Source of the DNA: Flavobacteriaceae bacterium UBA7302
GTDB lineage: Bacteria; Bacteroidota; Bacteroidia; Flavobacteriales; Flavobacteriaceae
DNA: 64,000 bases
Reading direction: 5' to 3'
NCBI GenBank assembly: GCA_002471825.1
Contig: DKQS01000004.1
Coordinates: 124,001-188,000 of the forward strand
The stretch's first letter is position 1. Each line of letters begins with the position of its first letter. The notes beneath the pieces are model-generated. The model did no database searches. It was given only the letters and a program-made list of their open reading frames with translations, and was not told the origin of the DNA. This document shows positions 45,678 through 54,202 of the stretch, piece after piece. The translations under genes were made by a program, and so were the position numbers.

Positions 45678-45821
45678 AGAGTTTTCTATTTTTAAAAGAG
45701 TATCCTAGGAATTATAACCCTTAAGTTCTACTAGTATAATAGAAACACTACATTTAGTTCAAGCATTATTACAACAGGATTTAAGTTTGTAATGGATTAA
45801 TCACCCCTTATATATTAACAT

Positions 45822-45857
45822 AAAAAAACCAGTCGTAAGCTTTAAGCTTACGACTGG
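45822..45857 (-). terminator. Strong terminator of the lipoprotein operon
   Basis: Arms CCAGTCGTAAGCTT (45829-45842) and its complement (45844-45857), 14 bp perfect. On the minus strand the stem is followed by seven T (45828-45822). It ends the minus-strand lipoprotein genes; on the plus strand no T-run follows. Confidence 0.85.
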
Positions 45858-45924
45858 CTGCTATTAACCAATCTGGGACAAAATTAAGGGGGGACTTAAC
45901 TGTTGGAAAACATTTTCTTCTTCA

Positions 45925-46386
45925 TTAATTCTTTTCAAAAGTCAGTCTATCTGTACTTCCGCCATCACTATCATCGATAAGCTCAATTTTTGTGGCAGAG
46001 GTAGATACGATATCCCAATCATCATTTAAGTCTTCAAAATCATTCGTATCTGGTACAGGGAAAAAGATATTGAATTCAATATCGTTACTACTGCTACTGC
46101 TACTATCATTTGTTATGGACCAAGTGCCATCTAGTGTTGTAGTTCCATTAGATGCTGTCAATGTACCGTTAGATGCAAACGTGAAACTATATCCCGTAAA
46201 ATCTGAAGTCTCATCTTGACCCGAATCGTTAAAATTGGTTATACGCCAAGTACTAGCTTCTACTATACCTTCTACTTGAGCAATTTGCTGGCTATTGTCC
46301 GAGCTACTGTCATCATCCGATGAACAGGCAGAAAATAGTATGGCACTTAATAGCATTACTAGTCCGTAATAAAATCCTTTTTTCAT
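45925..46386 (-). CDS. Lipocalin-like lipoprotein
   Basis: A 153-aa lipoprotein (lipobox FSAC, Cys21, followed by SSDDD which can retain or export it) with one lipocalin-like module (about 48-153: DETSDFTGYSFTFASNG, GTWSI, NDDWDIVSTSATKIEL). The module resembles the last part of the 473-aa protein upstream, so the two are paralogues. Ligand unknown. Confidence 0.78.
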   Translation of the reverse strand: MKKGFYYGLVMLLSAILFSACSSDDDSSSDNSQQIAQVEGIVEASTWRITNFNDSGQDETSDFTGYSFTFASNGTLTASNGTTTLDGTWSITNDSSSSSSNDIEFNIFFPVPDTNDFEDLNDDWDIVSTSATKIELIDDSDGGSTDRLTFEKN

Positions 46387-46413
46387 AATCTCTATATTGA
46401 TATTTTTGTTTGT

Positions 46414-47835
46414 TTAAAGTTTTTGAAGTGTTAATGTGTCTGTACTACCACTGCCACCACTTACATCTTGCAGTTCTATCTGCGTACTTGATATCGAGAC
46501 TACATCCCAATCATCATTTAGCTCATCAAGTGGCATATTGGTTCCAAAATCAAGTAACAATTCGGTAGCGTTATCTTGTGAAGACCAAGTTCCTGTAATG
46601 GTTGTTCCGTTATTTACAGCAGAGACTGTACCCGATGTATTGAATGTGAACTCAAAGCCATTAAAATCACTTGTTTCATCATTACCATCATCTGTATAAT
46701 TACTAACAAACCAAATACTATTTGTTGCTGTTAAAGCTTCACTTAAAGCGTCACCACTAGTTGAACCATTACAATTACTTTTAAATTCAAGTTCACTATT
46801 ACTCATTTCTAACTCAAATTCTGCTTCGCCAGATTCTTGTTCAATCTCGTGTAAATTCCAAGTGCCATTAAAGTCTGGTAAGCTAGGTATATCTATAACA
46901 AAATCAATATTGTTACCCGAGCCAGATGCTGACCAAGTTCCTGTTATCGTATTATTGTTTTCCGTAATAGTAATAGTACCATCTGATTCGAAATTGAAAA
47001 TATACCCATTATATTGGTCTTCAATATGGTTGTCGTTAACTTCAAATTCATCAACATACCAGTTCATACAACTCGCAAAGATTGCCTCAATATCGCCTGT
47101 TGTACAATTATCACAATCATCATCATTATAGTCGTTATCATCATCTTCATCACAACTATCATCTGCGTCTGCTATAACCGTTTGCAATTCAGAAATACTG
47201 TTAATAGTCATCGTGGTTCCATCAGCAAGAATAACTGTGATAGGAAAGCTAATCGTCACCGCAGCATAGTCATCTAAATCTTCGATAAACTCGTGCATAT
47301 CATAATCACTATTGATAACAATAGTATCAATTAATTCATTGTTTTGATTAAAAATAGATGCGGTTATTGGGTATTGAAAATCTATACACTCTATATCGTC
47401 ATCATCAGAGTTTTCATCAGGACATTGAGCAATTAAAGCGAGTAATTCAGGATATGAATTAACTTCCGCTGTAGTGTAGTCCTCAAAAGTTACCGTAATC
47501 GGGAAAACGATTTCTAAAGTATCCGTATCATTGTTATCGGCATCAAAGATGTCTTCAATGGTTTGGTAATCGCTAGCAGAATCAACAATAACCTCAGTTC
47601 CATTTGCAATTACCGTTACGGGCAACTGTACGTTAAAGCAACTGGCATTATCAATAATGTTGTCGTTAGAACCGTCATTAAACGATGTTCTACTCATTAA
47701 ATCAGCTACAGTAGAATTGGCTTGAAGTGTTTCTTCTACTGGTGGGTCAATTGACGCATCGTCTTCCGTTAGGCACGATGTGAAAAATGCAAGGCTAAAA
47801 AGCAAAGCAAGTGATACAGGTTTTAAAGTTTTCAT
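46414..47835 (-). CDS. Multi-module lipoprotein with lipocalin-like repeats
   Basis: A 473-aa lipoprotein (lipobox FTSC, Cys21). Residues about 60-230 hold two similar units with ITVTF/TVILADGTTMTINS patterns, and an Asp-rich stretch (about 231-245). Residues about 258-345 and about 372-473 are two lipocalin-like modules (NWYVDEF... and DETSDFNGFEFTFN, ELNDDWDVVSISSTQIEL) related to the 153-aa lipoprotein. A 20-bp element identical to one before fecR lies upstream. Likely surface-exposed; possibly ligand binding for the TonB receptor nearby. Confidence 0.75.
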   Translation of the reverse strand: MKTLKPVSLALLFSLAFFTSCLTEDDASIDPPVEETLQANSTVADLMSRTSFNDGSNDNIIDNASCFNVQLPVTVIANGTEVIVDSASDYQTIEDIFDADNNDTDTLEIVFPITVTFEDYTTAEVNSYPELLALIAQCPDENSDDDDIECIDFQYPITASIFNQNNELIDTIVINSDYDMHEFIEDLDDYAAVTISFPITVILADGTTMTINSISELQTVIADADDSCDEDDDNDYNDDDCDNCTTGDIEAIFASCMNWYVDEFEVNDNHIEDQYNGYIFNFESDGTITITENNNTITGTWSASGSGNNIDFVIDIPSLPDFNGTWNLHEIEQESGEAEFELEMSNSELEFKSNCNGSTSGDALSEALTATNSIWFVSNYTDDGNDETSDFNGFEFTFNTSGTVSAVNNGTTITGTWSSQDNATELLLDFGTNMPLDELNDDWDVVSISSTQIELQDVSGGSGSTDTLTLQKL

Positions 47836-47918
47836 AAGATTGTCATTTTTTTTTATTTGTTGATATTTGTTTCAAAGCATTTACCAAAATCAGATACTAG
47901 ATGTCTTTTTGTTCCTGC

Positions 47919-47938
47919 TTATATTCTTAAAACAACTT
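47919..47938 (-). promoter_or_regulatory. 20-bp element upstream of lipoprotein operon
   Basis: On the minus strand AAGTTGTTTTAAGAATATAA, identical over all 20 bases to the element at 48873-48892 on the plus strand. Here it lies 84 nt upstream of the lipoprotein start. Confidence 0.6.
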
Positions 47939-47994
47939 CAAAGGGCAATGTCCCAAAAAAAATTAGTAATTATTATAACTTTCATTTCCCTTTT

Positions 47995-48222
47995 TTAATA
48001 ACACTCTAAGTTGTCTAAGGCTTGACATTTTTTTTTTAAATGTTCAAAACGATTTTTAGCATCAATATATTTATGTTTATATAAGCGATTATTTGGTGTT
48101 TCATTCAGTAATTGTTCTAATTGCAATATTTTATTTTTATACCTGTACAGTTCACTTTCTTTAGTTAAAGAAAGATATTGAACCAAGTCGGTAGTTCTTA
48201 TAGTATGATGATAATGAGTCAT
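47995..48222 (-). CDS. Small 75-aa hypothetical protein
   Basis: A 75-aa basic helical protein (RYKNKILQLEQLLNE, KHKYIDAKNRFEHLKKK) without signal or known domain. It is transcribed away from the sigma factor gene. An AGTTGTTTTAA core at 48246-48256 lies 24 nt upstream of its start, so it may belong to the same regulon. Confidence 0.5.
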   Translation of the reverse strand: MTHYHHTIRTTDLVQYLSLTKESELYRYKNKILQLEQLLNETPNNRLYKHKYIDAKNRFEHLKKKCQALDNLECY

Positions 48223-48245
48223 AAAAAGAAGCTTGTAGCTTTCTA

Positions 48246-48256
48246 TTAAAACAACT
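48246..48256 (-). promoter_or_regulatory. AGTTGTTTTAA core upstream of 75-aa ORF
   Basis: On the minus strand the 11-bp core AGTTGTTTTAA of the 20-bp element appears again, 24 nt before the small ORF. Confidence 0.4.
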
Positions 48257-48326
48257 CAATAAAGTTATATCCCAAAAAAATGTAGTTTTTTTTGTATATC
48301 TTGAAAAACGAAAAATATATTATCAT

Positions 48327-48851
48327 TTGCCTAAAGATTTACATAAAAATGTTTGCGATAAATTACTTTTTTCCAAACTATACGAGAAGTACGCGCAAAG
48401 CCTTAGCGACATACTCTATTACAAATATGGTGCGCTATTAAATCCATCTGATAAGGTACAAGACGCATTCATTAAAATGTGGGAAAACTGTGCCAATGTA
48501 ACCACCCAAACTGCAAAATCTTACCTATATACCATTGCAAATAATATGATGCTTAATGACGTAAAGCACCAAAAAGTGGTACTTAATTATCAAAAGGTAA
48601 AGCCCAAGGAATATACAAATGAAACGCCTGAGTTTGTGATGCGTAAAGAGCAGTTTCTTATACGCTATGAAAGAGTGCTGTCTAGCCTAAAACCAGAGCA
48701 ACGTGAAGCTTTTATTTTAAGTAAGATAGAAGGTAAAACGCATCAAGAAATTGCAGATATGATAGGTGTTACCAGAAAAGTGGTTGGGCATCGTATTTAT
48801 GCTGCTTATGCTATTCTAAAAGAACAGCTAGAAGATTTCAATTTGAAATAA
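48327..48851 (+). CDS. ECF sigma factor, FecI-like
   Basis: A 174-aa sigma-70 family ECF factor: region 2 (about 10-75, DKVQDAFIKMWENC) and region 4 (about 110-170, RYERVLSSLKPEQREAFILSKIEGKTHQEIADMIGVTRKVVGHRI). The start is TTG at 48327. It is followed by FecR and a TonB receptor, so it is the sigma of a Fec-type surface signalling set. Likely released by FecR when the receptor binds its substrate, then drives the receptor operon. Confidence 0.88.
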   Translation: MPKDLHKNVCDKLLFSKLYEKYAQSLSDILYYKYGALLNPSDKVQDAFIKMWENCANVTTQTAKSYLYTIANNMMLNDVKHQKVVLNYQKVKPKEYTNETPEFVMRKEQFLIRYERVLSSLKPEQREAFILSKIEGKTHQEIADMIGVTRKVVGHRIYAAYAILKEQLEDFNLK

Positions 48852-48872
48852 TTTATGGGATATTACGGATGT

Positions 48873-48892
48873 AAGTTGTTTTAAGAATATAA
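48873..48892 (+). promoter_or_regulatory. 20-bp element upstream of fecR
   Basis: AAGTTGTTTTAAGAATATAA, identical in sequence to the minus-strand element at 47919-47938; ends 10 nt before the fecR start. Too close to be a normal -35 box for that start, so it could act as operator or as a promoter of a leaderless mRNA. Confidence 0.6.
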
Positions 48893-48902
48893 CGTGAAGT
48901 AA

Positions 48903-49805
48903 ATGGATAAAAACTACCTTATAGAGAAATGGTTGAATAATGACCTTACAGCTGAAGAGCAAAAAGCTTTTGATGCACTAGAAGATAATGCTTTTCTCAA
49001 AGAGATTATCCAAGAAGGGCAACGATTCAAAGGGCAGAACCCATCAAAAGTTGCTGCTTTTGAAAATCTTGAAAAAGAAATTGTCGATGAACCAAAAAAC
49101 ACTACTAGTTGGACTAACATATTCCTTAAAGTTGCAGCTGTATTTGTAATTGCTTTTGGGCTTTATTTTCTTTTAGATAAAGACCAACATAACACTTTTG
49201 AAACCCAATTGGCACAAACAGAACAAATCACGCTTCCTGATAATTCAATGGTAACATTAAATGAATTATCACAACTAGATTTTGATGATGATTGGACTAC
49301 AGAACGTACTGTGCAATTAAAAGGAGAGGCTTATTTTAAAGTGGCCAAAGGCAAACGTTTTGATGTAAAAACTGAATTTGGTACCGTGAGTGTATTAGGA
49401 ACGCAGTTTAACGTAAAAGCACAAGACAGTATTTTTAGTATTATCTGTTACGAAGGACTAGTTCAGGTTAATTATAATAATACCACAACAAAGCTTTCAG
49501 CAGGTAACGCCTGTCGCGTTATTAATGGTAAACCCGAAGCGTTTAATGTCGCTGTTATACAGCCTGAGTGGTTACAAAATATGAAGGTTTTTAAAGAAGC
49601 TAGTATTAAAGATGTTTTTGTGGCTATTGAAAAATATTACACAGTAAAAATCGTTACAGATTCCATAGACAACACTATATTATTTACTGGAGCGTTCGAG
49701 CTAGGTAATTTGGAAAATGCCCTAAAAGCGACTACCAAAAGTCTTAATTTGACCTACGAAATAAATAGCAAAAACGAGGTCGTTATTAAGAATGCAAAAG
49801 AGTAA
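48903..49805 (+). CDS. fecR: FecR-family anti-sigma factor
   Basis: A 300-aa membrane anti-sigma factor: cytosolic N-terminus (about 1-70), a transmembrane helix (about 77-96), the periplasmic FecR domain (about 110-200, LPDNSMVTLNELSQLDFDDDW, GTVSVLGTQFNVKA) and a C-terminal DUF4974-like domain (about 225-296). It would pass the receptor signal to the sigma factor. The last 14 nt overlap the receptor gene. Confidence 0.9.
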   Translation: MDKNYLIEKWLNNDLTAEEQKAFDALEDNAFLKEIIQEGQRFKGQNPSKVAAFENLEKEIVDEPKNTTSWTNIFLKVAAVFVIAFGLYFLLDKDQHNTFETQLAQTEQITLPDNSMVTLNELSQLDFDDDWTTERTVQLKGEAYFKVAKGKRFDVKTEFGTVSVLGTQFNVKAQDSIFSIICYEGLVQVNYNNTTTKLSAGNACRVINGKPEAFNVAVIQPEWLQNMKVFKEASIKDVFVAIEKYYTVKIVTDSIDNTILFTGAFELGNLENALKATTKSLNLTYEINSKNEVVIKNAKE

Positions 49806-52299
49806 TTGGACTTATTTTATATTTATATGTTGTGCTTTTTGGTCTTTTAAGGCACAAGCACAAACATCGGATAAAAAGATTCCTATTAAAAACGTGCTCG
49901 ATAGTTTAACAGCGCAATACCAAGTACAATTCAACTATCAAAGTGATTTATTAAGTGGAATTAACGTGTTTCCGCTTTCGCGAAAGCGTACACTTACAGA
50001 AAGTATTAAACGTTTAGAGACTCAAACCGCATTACGATTTACCAAAATAGGAACATCGATTTATACCATTACAAAACCATTTACCATTTGTGGTTACTTG
50101 CAAGATGTTCAGACATTAAGCGCACTTGAAGGAGCTACTATTATAGGAAAGAAAGAAAGCAAAATAAGTGATAGTAAAGGTTTTTTTGAAATTATTGTAT
50201 CGTCACTAGATGAAGACGTTGAAATACGATTTCTTGGTTTTAAAACCATAACTCGAAAAGCTAGGTTTTTCAATACAGCGCAATGTGCCACTATAAAAAT
50301 GTATGAAGATGAACAAAAAATGGCAGCCGTTGTAGTACAAGGATATTTAGTGCGAGGTATCGACAAAAATAGCGACGGAACAACAGCTATAAATTTCGAT
50401 AAATTTACTGCGCTTCCAGGTCTTATAGAAACAGATGTATTGCAAACTGTACAAGCGCTTCCTGGTGTACTGAGTATAGATGAAACAGTTTCTAACATAA
50501 ATATTAGAGGTGGTTCTCACGACCAGAATTTAATATTATGGGATGATATAAAAATGTATCAATCGGGTCATTTCTTCGGATTAATTTCTAGCTTTAATCC
50601 ACAAATAACAAAAACAGCTACGGTTATTACTAATGGTACAGACGCTTCCTATTCTGATGGTGTTTCGGGTAGTATTCAAATGAAAACGGACAACCGAGTA
50701 CAGCAAGATTTTAAAGGGAGTTTAGGTGTCAACTTGATTAGTGTCGATGTTTTTGCCGACATTCCATTAGAAGAAAAGTCATCAATACAAGTTGCTGGGC
50801 GCAGGTCTTTAGACGATTTGATTCGCACACCTACCTATGATGTTTATTTTGATAGGGTAATACAAGAAACCGAAATAGAAAATAACGTGGAAAGTGTTAT
50901 AAATTCTAATCAAAATTTTAGCTTTTACGATACATCGCTACGGTGGTTATACAATCCTACAGAAAAAAACCAGTTAAGAGTAAACTTTATTATAATTGAT
51001 AATAATTTAACCTTTGATGAAACATCATCTGTTCAAGGTAATTTAATTACAAGACAAAGCCAACTTTCGCAAAATAGTATTGCAGCAGGTTTAAGCTATA
51101 AACGCGATTGGAATGACCGATTTACAACACATTTTAACGCCCATAACACAGGCTATAAACTTCAGGCGACTAATGCTAATGTATTGCAACAACAGCGATT
51201 TTTACAAGAAAATACAGTTTTTGAAATAGGAGTTAAATTTAAAGGAACATACAAATGGGATAATCTAATTCTAGAAGCAGGATATCAATTTGTAGAGGCA
51301 AAAGTGGTCAATACAAATGATATTGATGTGCCACGATTTTTAAGAAGAGACTCAGAGGTTTTAATGGAGAACGCTGTTTTTGCTCAGAGTCATTATCAAA
51401 ATGAAGGTAAGGACTTCTCTGTAAGGCCTGGTGTACGATTAAACTACATAAATGAGTTTAATGAATTTATTATTGAACCAAGATTAAGCATTAGAAAGAA
51501 ACTAGGACAGTATTTTCAAATAGAAGCTCTAGGAGAATTTAAACATCAAAACACCTCACAGATAGTTAACTTTCAAAATGATTTTTTAGGCGTGGAAAAA
51601 AGAAGATGGCAGCTGGCAGATAATGATAGCATTCCCATTTTAAAAAGCAAACAGGCCTCTTTGGGTTTACAATATTCTAATAAAGGATGGCTGGTAGATG
51701 CAACAGGTTATTACAAACAGGTAGATGGGATTACAACACAAAGCCAAAGCTTCACAACAAAATATGAATTTAGGAAGACTTCAGGAAGTTATGATATAAT
51801 GGGAGTTGATGTCTTATTCCGTAAACAGTTTAAAAATATAAGTAGTTGGCTTAGCTATTCTTATATGGTCAATGAGTACACGTTTAAAAGTCTTGAAGAA
51901 ATACAATTTCCGAGTAATTTTGATACAACTCATTCATTTACTTTAGGAACTACCTATTCAAATAACAACCTTAATGTCTCAGCAGGGTTTAATTATAGAA
52001 CAGGAAAACCAACCTCTGTGCCCTTGCTAGGAAATGAAATTATTGATGATGAAGTAATCTTTGATACAGCCAACAACACTAGAATACCTGATTATTTTAG
52101 AGTAGATGCATCCTTACTCTACAAATTACAACTATCAGAAGGATTACGCACAGAAATAGGTGTATCCGTCTGGAACGCTTTTAACACAGAAAATACAATA
52201 AATAATTATTATCGCATTGGTCTGGATAATACACCCATTAAGTTTTCAAGAGAGTCGCTAGGGATAACCACGAATTTTGTGGTTAGATTGTATTTTTAA
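49792..52299 (+). CDS. TonB-dependent receptor with STN and carboxypeptidase-like domains
   Basis: An 835-aa outer-membrane transporter: signal peptide (about 1-23), STN signalling domain (about 25-95), carboxypeptidase-regulatory-like domain (about 97-180), plug (about 200-310, NINIRGGSHDQNLILWDD) and a beta barrel to the C-terminal FVVRLYF (aromatic end). The STN domain would contact FecR. No SusD partner follows, so it is probably for a siderophore, metal or small ligand, not a large glycan. The signal sensor is the same gene. Confidence 0.9.
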   Translation: MQKSNWTYFIFICCAFWSFKAQAQTSDKKIPIKNVLDSLTAQYQVQFNYQSDLLSGINVFPLSRKRTLTESIKRLETQTALRFTKIGTSIYTITKPFTICGYLQDVQTLSALEGATIIGKKESKISDSKGFFEIIVSSLDEDVEIRFLGFKTITRKARFFNTAQCATIKMYEDEQKMAAVVVQGYLVRGIDKNSDGTTAINFDKFTALPGLIETDVLQTVQALPGVLSIDETVSNINIRGGSHDQNLILWDDIKMYQSGHFFGLISSFNPQITKTATVITNGTDASYSDGVSGSIQMKTDNRVQQDFKGSLGVNLISVDVFADIPLEEKSSIQVAGRRSLDDLIRTPTYDVYFDRVIQETEIENNVESVINSNQNFSFYDTSLRWLYNPTEKNQLRVNFIIIDNNLTFDETSSVQGNLITRQSQLSQNSIAAGLSYKRDWNDRFTTHFNAHNTGYKLQATNANVLQQQRFLQENTVFEIGVKFKGTYKWDNLILEAGYQFVEAKVVNTNDIDVPRFLRRDSEVLMENAVFAQSHYQNEGKDFSVRPGVRLNYINEFNEFIIEPRLSIRKKLGQYFQIEALGEFKHQNTSQIVNFQNDFLGVEKRRWQLADNDSIPILKSKQASLGLQYSNKGWLVDATGYYKQVDGITTQSQSFTTKYEFRKTSGSYDIMGVDVLFRKQFKNISSWLSYSYMVNEYTFKSLEEIQFPSNFDTTHSFTLGTTYSNNNLNVSAGFNYRTGKPTSVPLLGNEIIDDEVIFDTANNTRIPDYFRVDASLLYKLQLSEGLRTEIGVSVWNAFNTENTINNYYRIGLDNTPIKFSRESLGITTNFVVRLYF
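49973..49988. repeat. 16-bp perfect palindrome inside receptor gene
   Basis: CGCTTTCGCGAAAGCG occurs inside the coding region of the STN domain (encoding PLSRKR). This palindrome type is iterated in several flavobacterial genomes; only one copy is visible here. Confidence 0.6.
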
Positions 52300-52327
52300 A
52301 CAGTATTCACTTATTCTAGGAATATAT

Positions 52328-53542
52328 TTAAAAATTAACGACCTGGTCTAATGCATCATCGGCATCTTTGTGTATAAAGTTGGCTTGATAATTAATGGTT
52401 GTTTTTAAATCTGTATGTCTGTATAGTTTTTGAAGCATTAGCGGATGAATGTTGTCTGCAGCAATATTACCAAACGAATGGCGGGCAATGTGCATCGTAA
52501 CTCTTTTATTTATCCCTGCTCTTTTCGCAATCTTTTTTAGGTGGTCATTGAATTTCTTATTTGCTACTTTTTTCTTTCGGTAAATGTCCTTGGAATCAGA
52601 TAAATCTGCTTTTTTCATTTCTGGAAATATAAAATCATCATCACTTATTCTGTCCGTTATATATTGCAATAAAATCTTCTCAACCTTTTCAGGCATTTTC
52701 AAGGATAGCAATTTTGAATTCTTACCCATTCTGTAGTGTAGCCTGCCATCATAAATTTGAGACCACCTTGTAAACAAAACATCAGATACGCGCATTCCGG
52801 CAAAATAGAAACTAAATAACCATACGTTTAACGAATGTTTTTCCATATCAGTAAGCTCGATAACATTTTCCATAGCCTTTATTTCCTTGCCTGTAAGCCC
52901 TGTTTTGGTAGTTTCAGGAAACTTGATTTTAAATTTACCAGTTCCAAACGGATAAAGTTCCTTACTTACTACCTTGTCCTTGATTGCCCGATTAAAAAGT
53001 AATCGAATTAAAACCATAACATTCATAGCCGTAGTTTCAGTAAGTGAACAAGAACCTTTAAGGTAGATTTTAAACTTTTTTAGGAAGCGCTCATCTATTT
53101 CTTGAAAAGTAAGGTGTCGTGCTTTGCAATATTTTTCAATATAACTAAGCCAAGCAGAATCTGTAGAATGACGGTTAATTTTATTTTCTGCAACAAGTGC
53201 TTCTAGATGTTCATCTGCAAAATCAAAGAAAGTGAGTTTAGAAGTTGGTTTATAAATTTCCTTTTTAATTTGACGTGCTGTTGCATCTTTATTATTGGTT
53301 TGTAAAACAATTAAACCTTTTCTGGCTTCAGAAAGTTTTGAAGTCAAAAGATTATTTAAGCTTTCTGCGTTAGGATGCGATTTCTTTACTTTAAGATTTT
53401 TTGTGTCCCAGTCTTCTAATTCAATATAATGACCTATATGTTTATATGTTGAACGACGGTCTTTAGTTATCCTAATTGCAAGCGGATATAAGCCTTTCGA
53501 ATTTGGCTTTTTACGAAGAATAATATTTGCACTTGTTGACAT
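52328..53542 (-). CDS. int: Tyrosine integrase of the element
   Basis: A 404-aa site-specific recombinase: N-terminal arm-binding part (about 1-95), SAM-like core-binding part (about 100-200) and catalytic domain with R251 (FAGMRVSD), K275 likely, H351-x2-R354 (HIARHSF), H377 and the nucleophile Y385 (TTINYQANF). It integrates and excises the element; the tRNA-Leu half 208 nt upstream of its start is its core site. The ATG at 53540-53542 is the start. Confidence 0.92.
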   Translation of the reverse strand: MSTSANIILRKKPNSKGLYPLAIRITKDRRSTYKHIGHYIELEDWDTKNLKVKKSHPNAESLNNLLTSKLSEARKGLIVLQTNNKDATARQIKKEIYKPTSKLTFFDFADEHLEALVAENKINRHSTDSAWLSYIEKYCKARHLTFQEIDERFLKKFKIYLKGSCSLTETTAMNVMVLIRLLFNRAIKDKVVSKELYPFGTGKFKIKFPETTKTGLTGKEIKAMENVIELTDMEKHSLNVWLFSFYFAGMRVSDVLFTRWSQIYDGRLHYRMGKNSKLLSLKMPEKVEKILLQYITDRISDDDFIFPEMKKADLSDSKDIYRKKKVANKKFNDHLKKIAKRAGINKRVTMHIARHSFGNIAADNIHPLMLQKLYRHTDLKTTINYQANFIHKDADDALDQVVNF

Positions 53543-53575
53543 TGTAAACCTATTTTGAGTACGAAAGTCAAATCA

Positions 53576-53651
53576 GGTACAACATTTTGTCAAAAATTCG
53601 CTTTAAAGATACGTCTTTATTAGAACTTTTGGGTACAACATAGGTACAACA
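53576..53651 (+). promoter_or_regulatory. Three GGTACAACA repeats near the integrase: possible arm sites
   Basis: GGTACAACA at 53576-53584, 53632-53640 and 53643-53651 (last two 11 bp apart) lie between the integrase gene and the tRNA half. They could be arm-type integrase sites or promoter operator sites. Confidence 0.4.
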
Positions 53652-53750
53652 AATGTTGATTTTAACTGATATTAATTGACCTTAAATAAAATGACTGATA
53701 ACATAAATCATTGAAAATGAGTGATTTTATGTTTTATTGGTGCAATATAT

Positions 53751-53806
53751 ACCAGACTTAGGATCTAGTGCCGCAAGGTGTGAGAGTTCGAGTCTCTCCG
53801 CCTGTA
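53751..53806 (+). tRNA. tRNA-Leu(UAG) 3' half, attachment site
   Basis: The segment reads anticodon stem-loop (loop CTTAGGA, anticodon TAG at 53758-53761 region), a long variable arm (TGCCGCAAGGTGT), a T-arm (GAGAG 53782-53786, loop TTCGAGT, CTCTC 53794-53798) and acceptor strand CGCCTGT (53799-53805) with discriminator A. The 5' half is absent: upstream bases do not pair. The anticodon stem has one C-A mismatch (53753 with 53766), suggesting the left base is from the element. I take it as a displaced 3' end after element integration (attR-type); not a working tRNA by itself. Confidence 0.8.
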
Positions 53807-53816
53807 CAGAAAAAAA

Positions 53817-53843
53817 CCTCAACTTTAAAAGTTGAGGTTTTTT
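53817..53843 (+). terminator. Terminator after the tRNA-Leu remnant
   Basis: CCTCAACTTT (53817-53826) with AAAGTTGAGG (53828-53837), 10-bp perfect stem around one A, then six T (53838-53843). The A-run on the other side makes it work on both strands. Confidence 0.85.
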
Positions 53844-53910
53844 AGTTGTTAGTCTGTAGTTTTTAGTTGTGAGTTAGAATGTTGAAAAGTTTGAATGTTA
53901 GAATGTTCTC

Positions 53911-53945
53911 TGTCATCTCGACCGATAGTGGAGAGATCTCTTTTC
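53911..53945 (+). repeat. Interspersed chromosomal repeat, copy 1
   Basis: TGTCATCTCGACCGATAGTG... (35 bp) recurs at 54828-54861 with the preceding GTTGAAAAGTTTGAATGTT as well. Typical interspersed intergenic repeat of flavobacterial chromosomes; it marks return to chromosome right of the attachment site. Confidence 0.75.
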
Positions 53946-54006
53946 AGCTAATTGCTATTTGCTTCTGGCTCCTGATTCATGATTCTTGTTTCTTAGATTG
54001 ATAATT

Positions 54007-54110
54007 GATAATTGATCATTGCATCCTGTTTCCTGTTTCATTAATTGATTACTGATCACTGATAATTGATCATTGCATCCTGTCTCTTGTTTCATTAATT
54101 GATAACTGAT
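54007..54110 (+). repeat. Two tandem 54-bp repeats
   Basis: Units starting GATAATTGATCATTGCATCC at 54007 and 54061 are almost equal over about 50 bp. Low-complexity intergenic sequence, not coding and not CRISPR-like. Confidence 0.75.
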
Positions 54111-54202
54111 AATTGTTCACTGTTAATTAATAATTAGTTTGTGATTTACCGCAGTTTAATGAAAGTCCCAATCAAAATGAATATATTTGAGTATCAAACG
54201 AT

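Larger units (their letters stand above)
1..53806. mobile_element. Integrative and conjugative element (right part)
   Basis: The sequence shows a tyrosine integrase reading inward next to a detached tRNA-Leu 3' half, a Bacteroidetes-type conjugation operon (TraE to TraN), RteC, an Xis-like HTH protein, replication-type proteins, and cargo for phage defence and metal resistance. The tRNA half at 53,751-53,806 fits the usual outcome when an element carries a copy of the 3' end of its target tRNA. In that case the intact tRNA-Leu should lie at the left end, beyond position 1. No relaxase or VirD4-type coupling protein is visible, so these should also be to the left. The exact left boundary is unknown; coordinates are the part seen here. 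Confidence 0.85.

Noticed and set aside
54007..54110. Tandem 54-bp repeats as a CRISPR array
   Set aside because: Only two units, adjoining with no unique spacers of fixed length, and AT-rich low-complexity.
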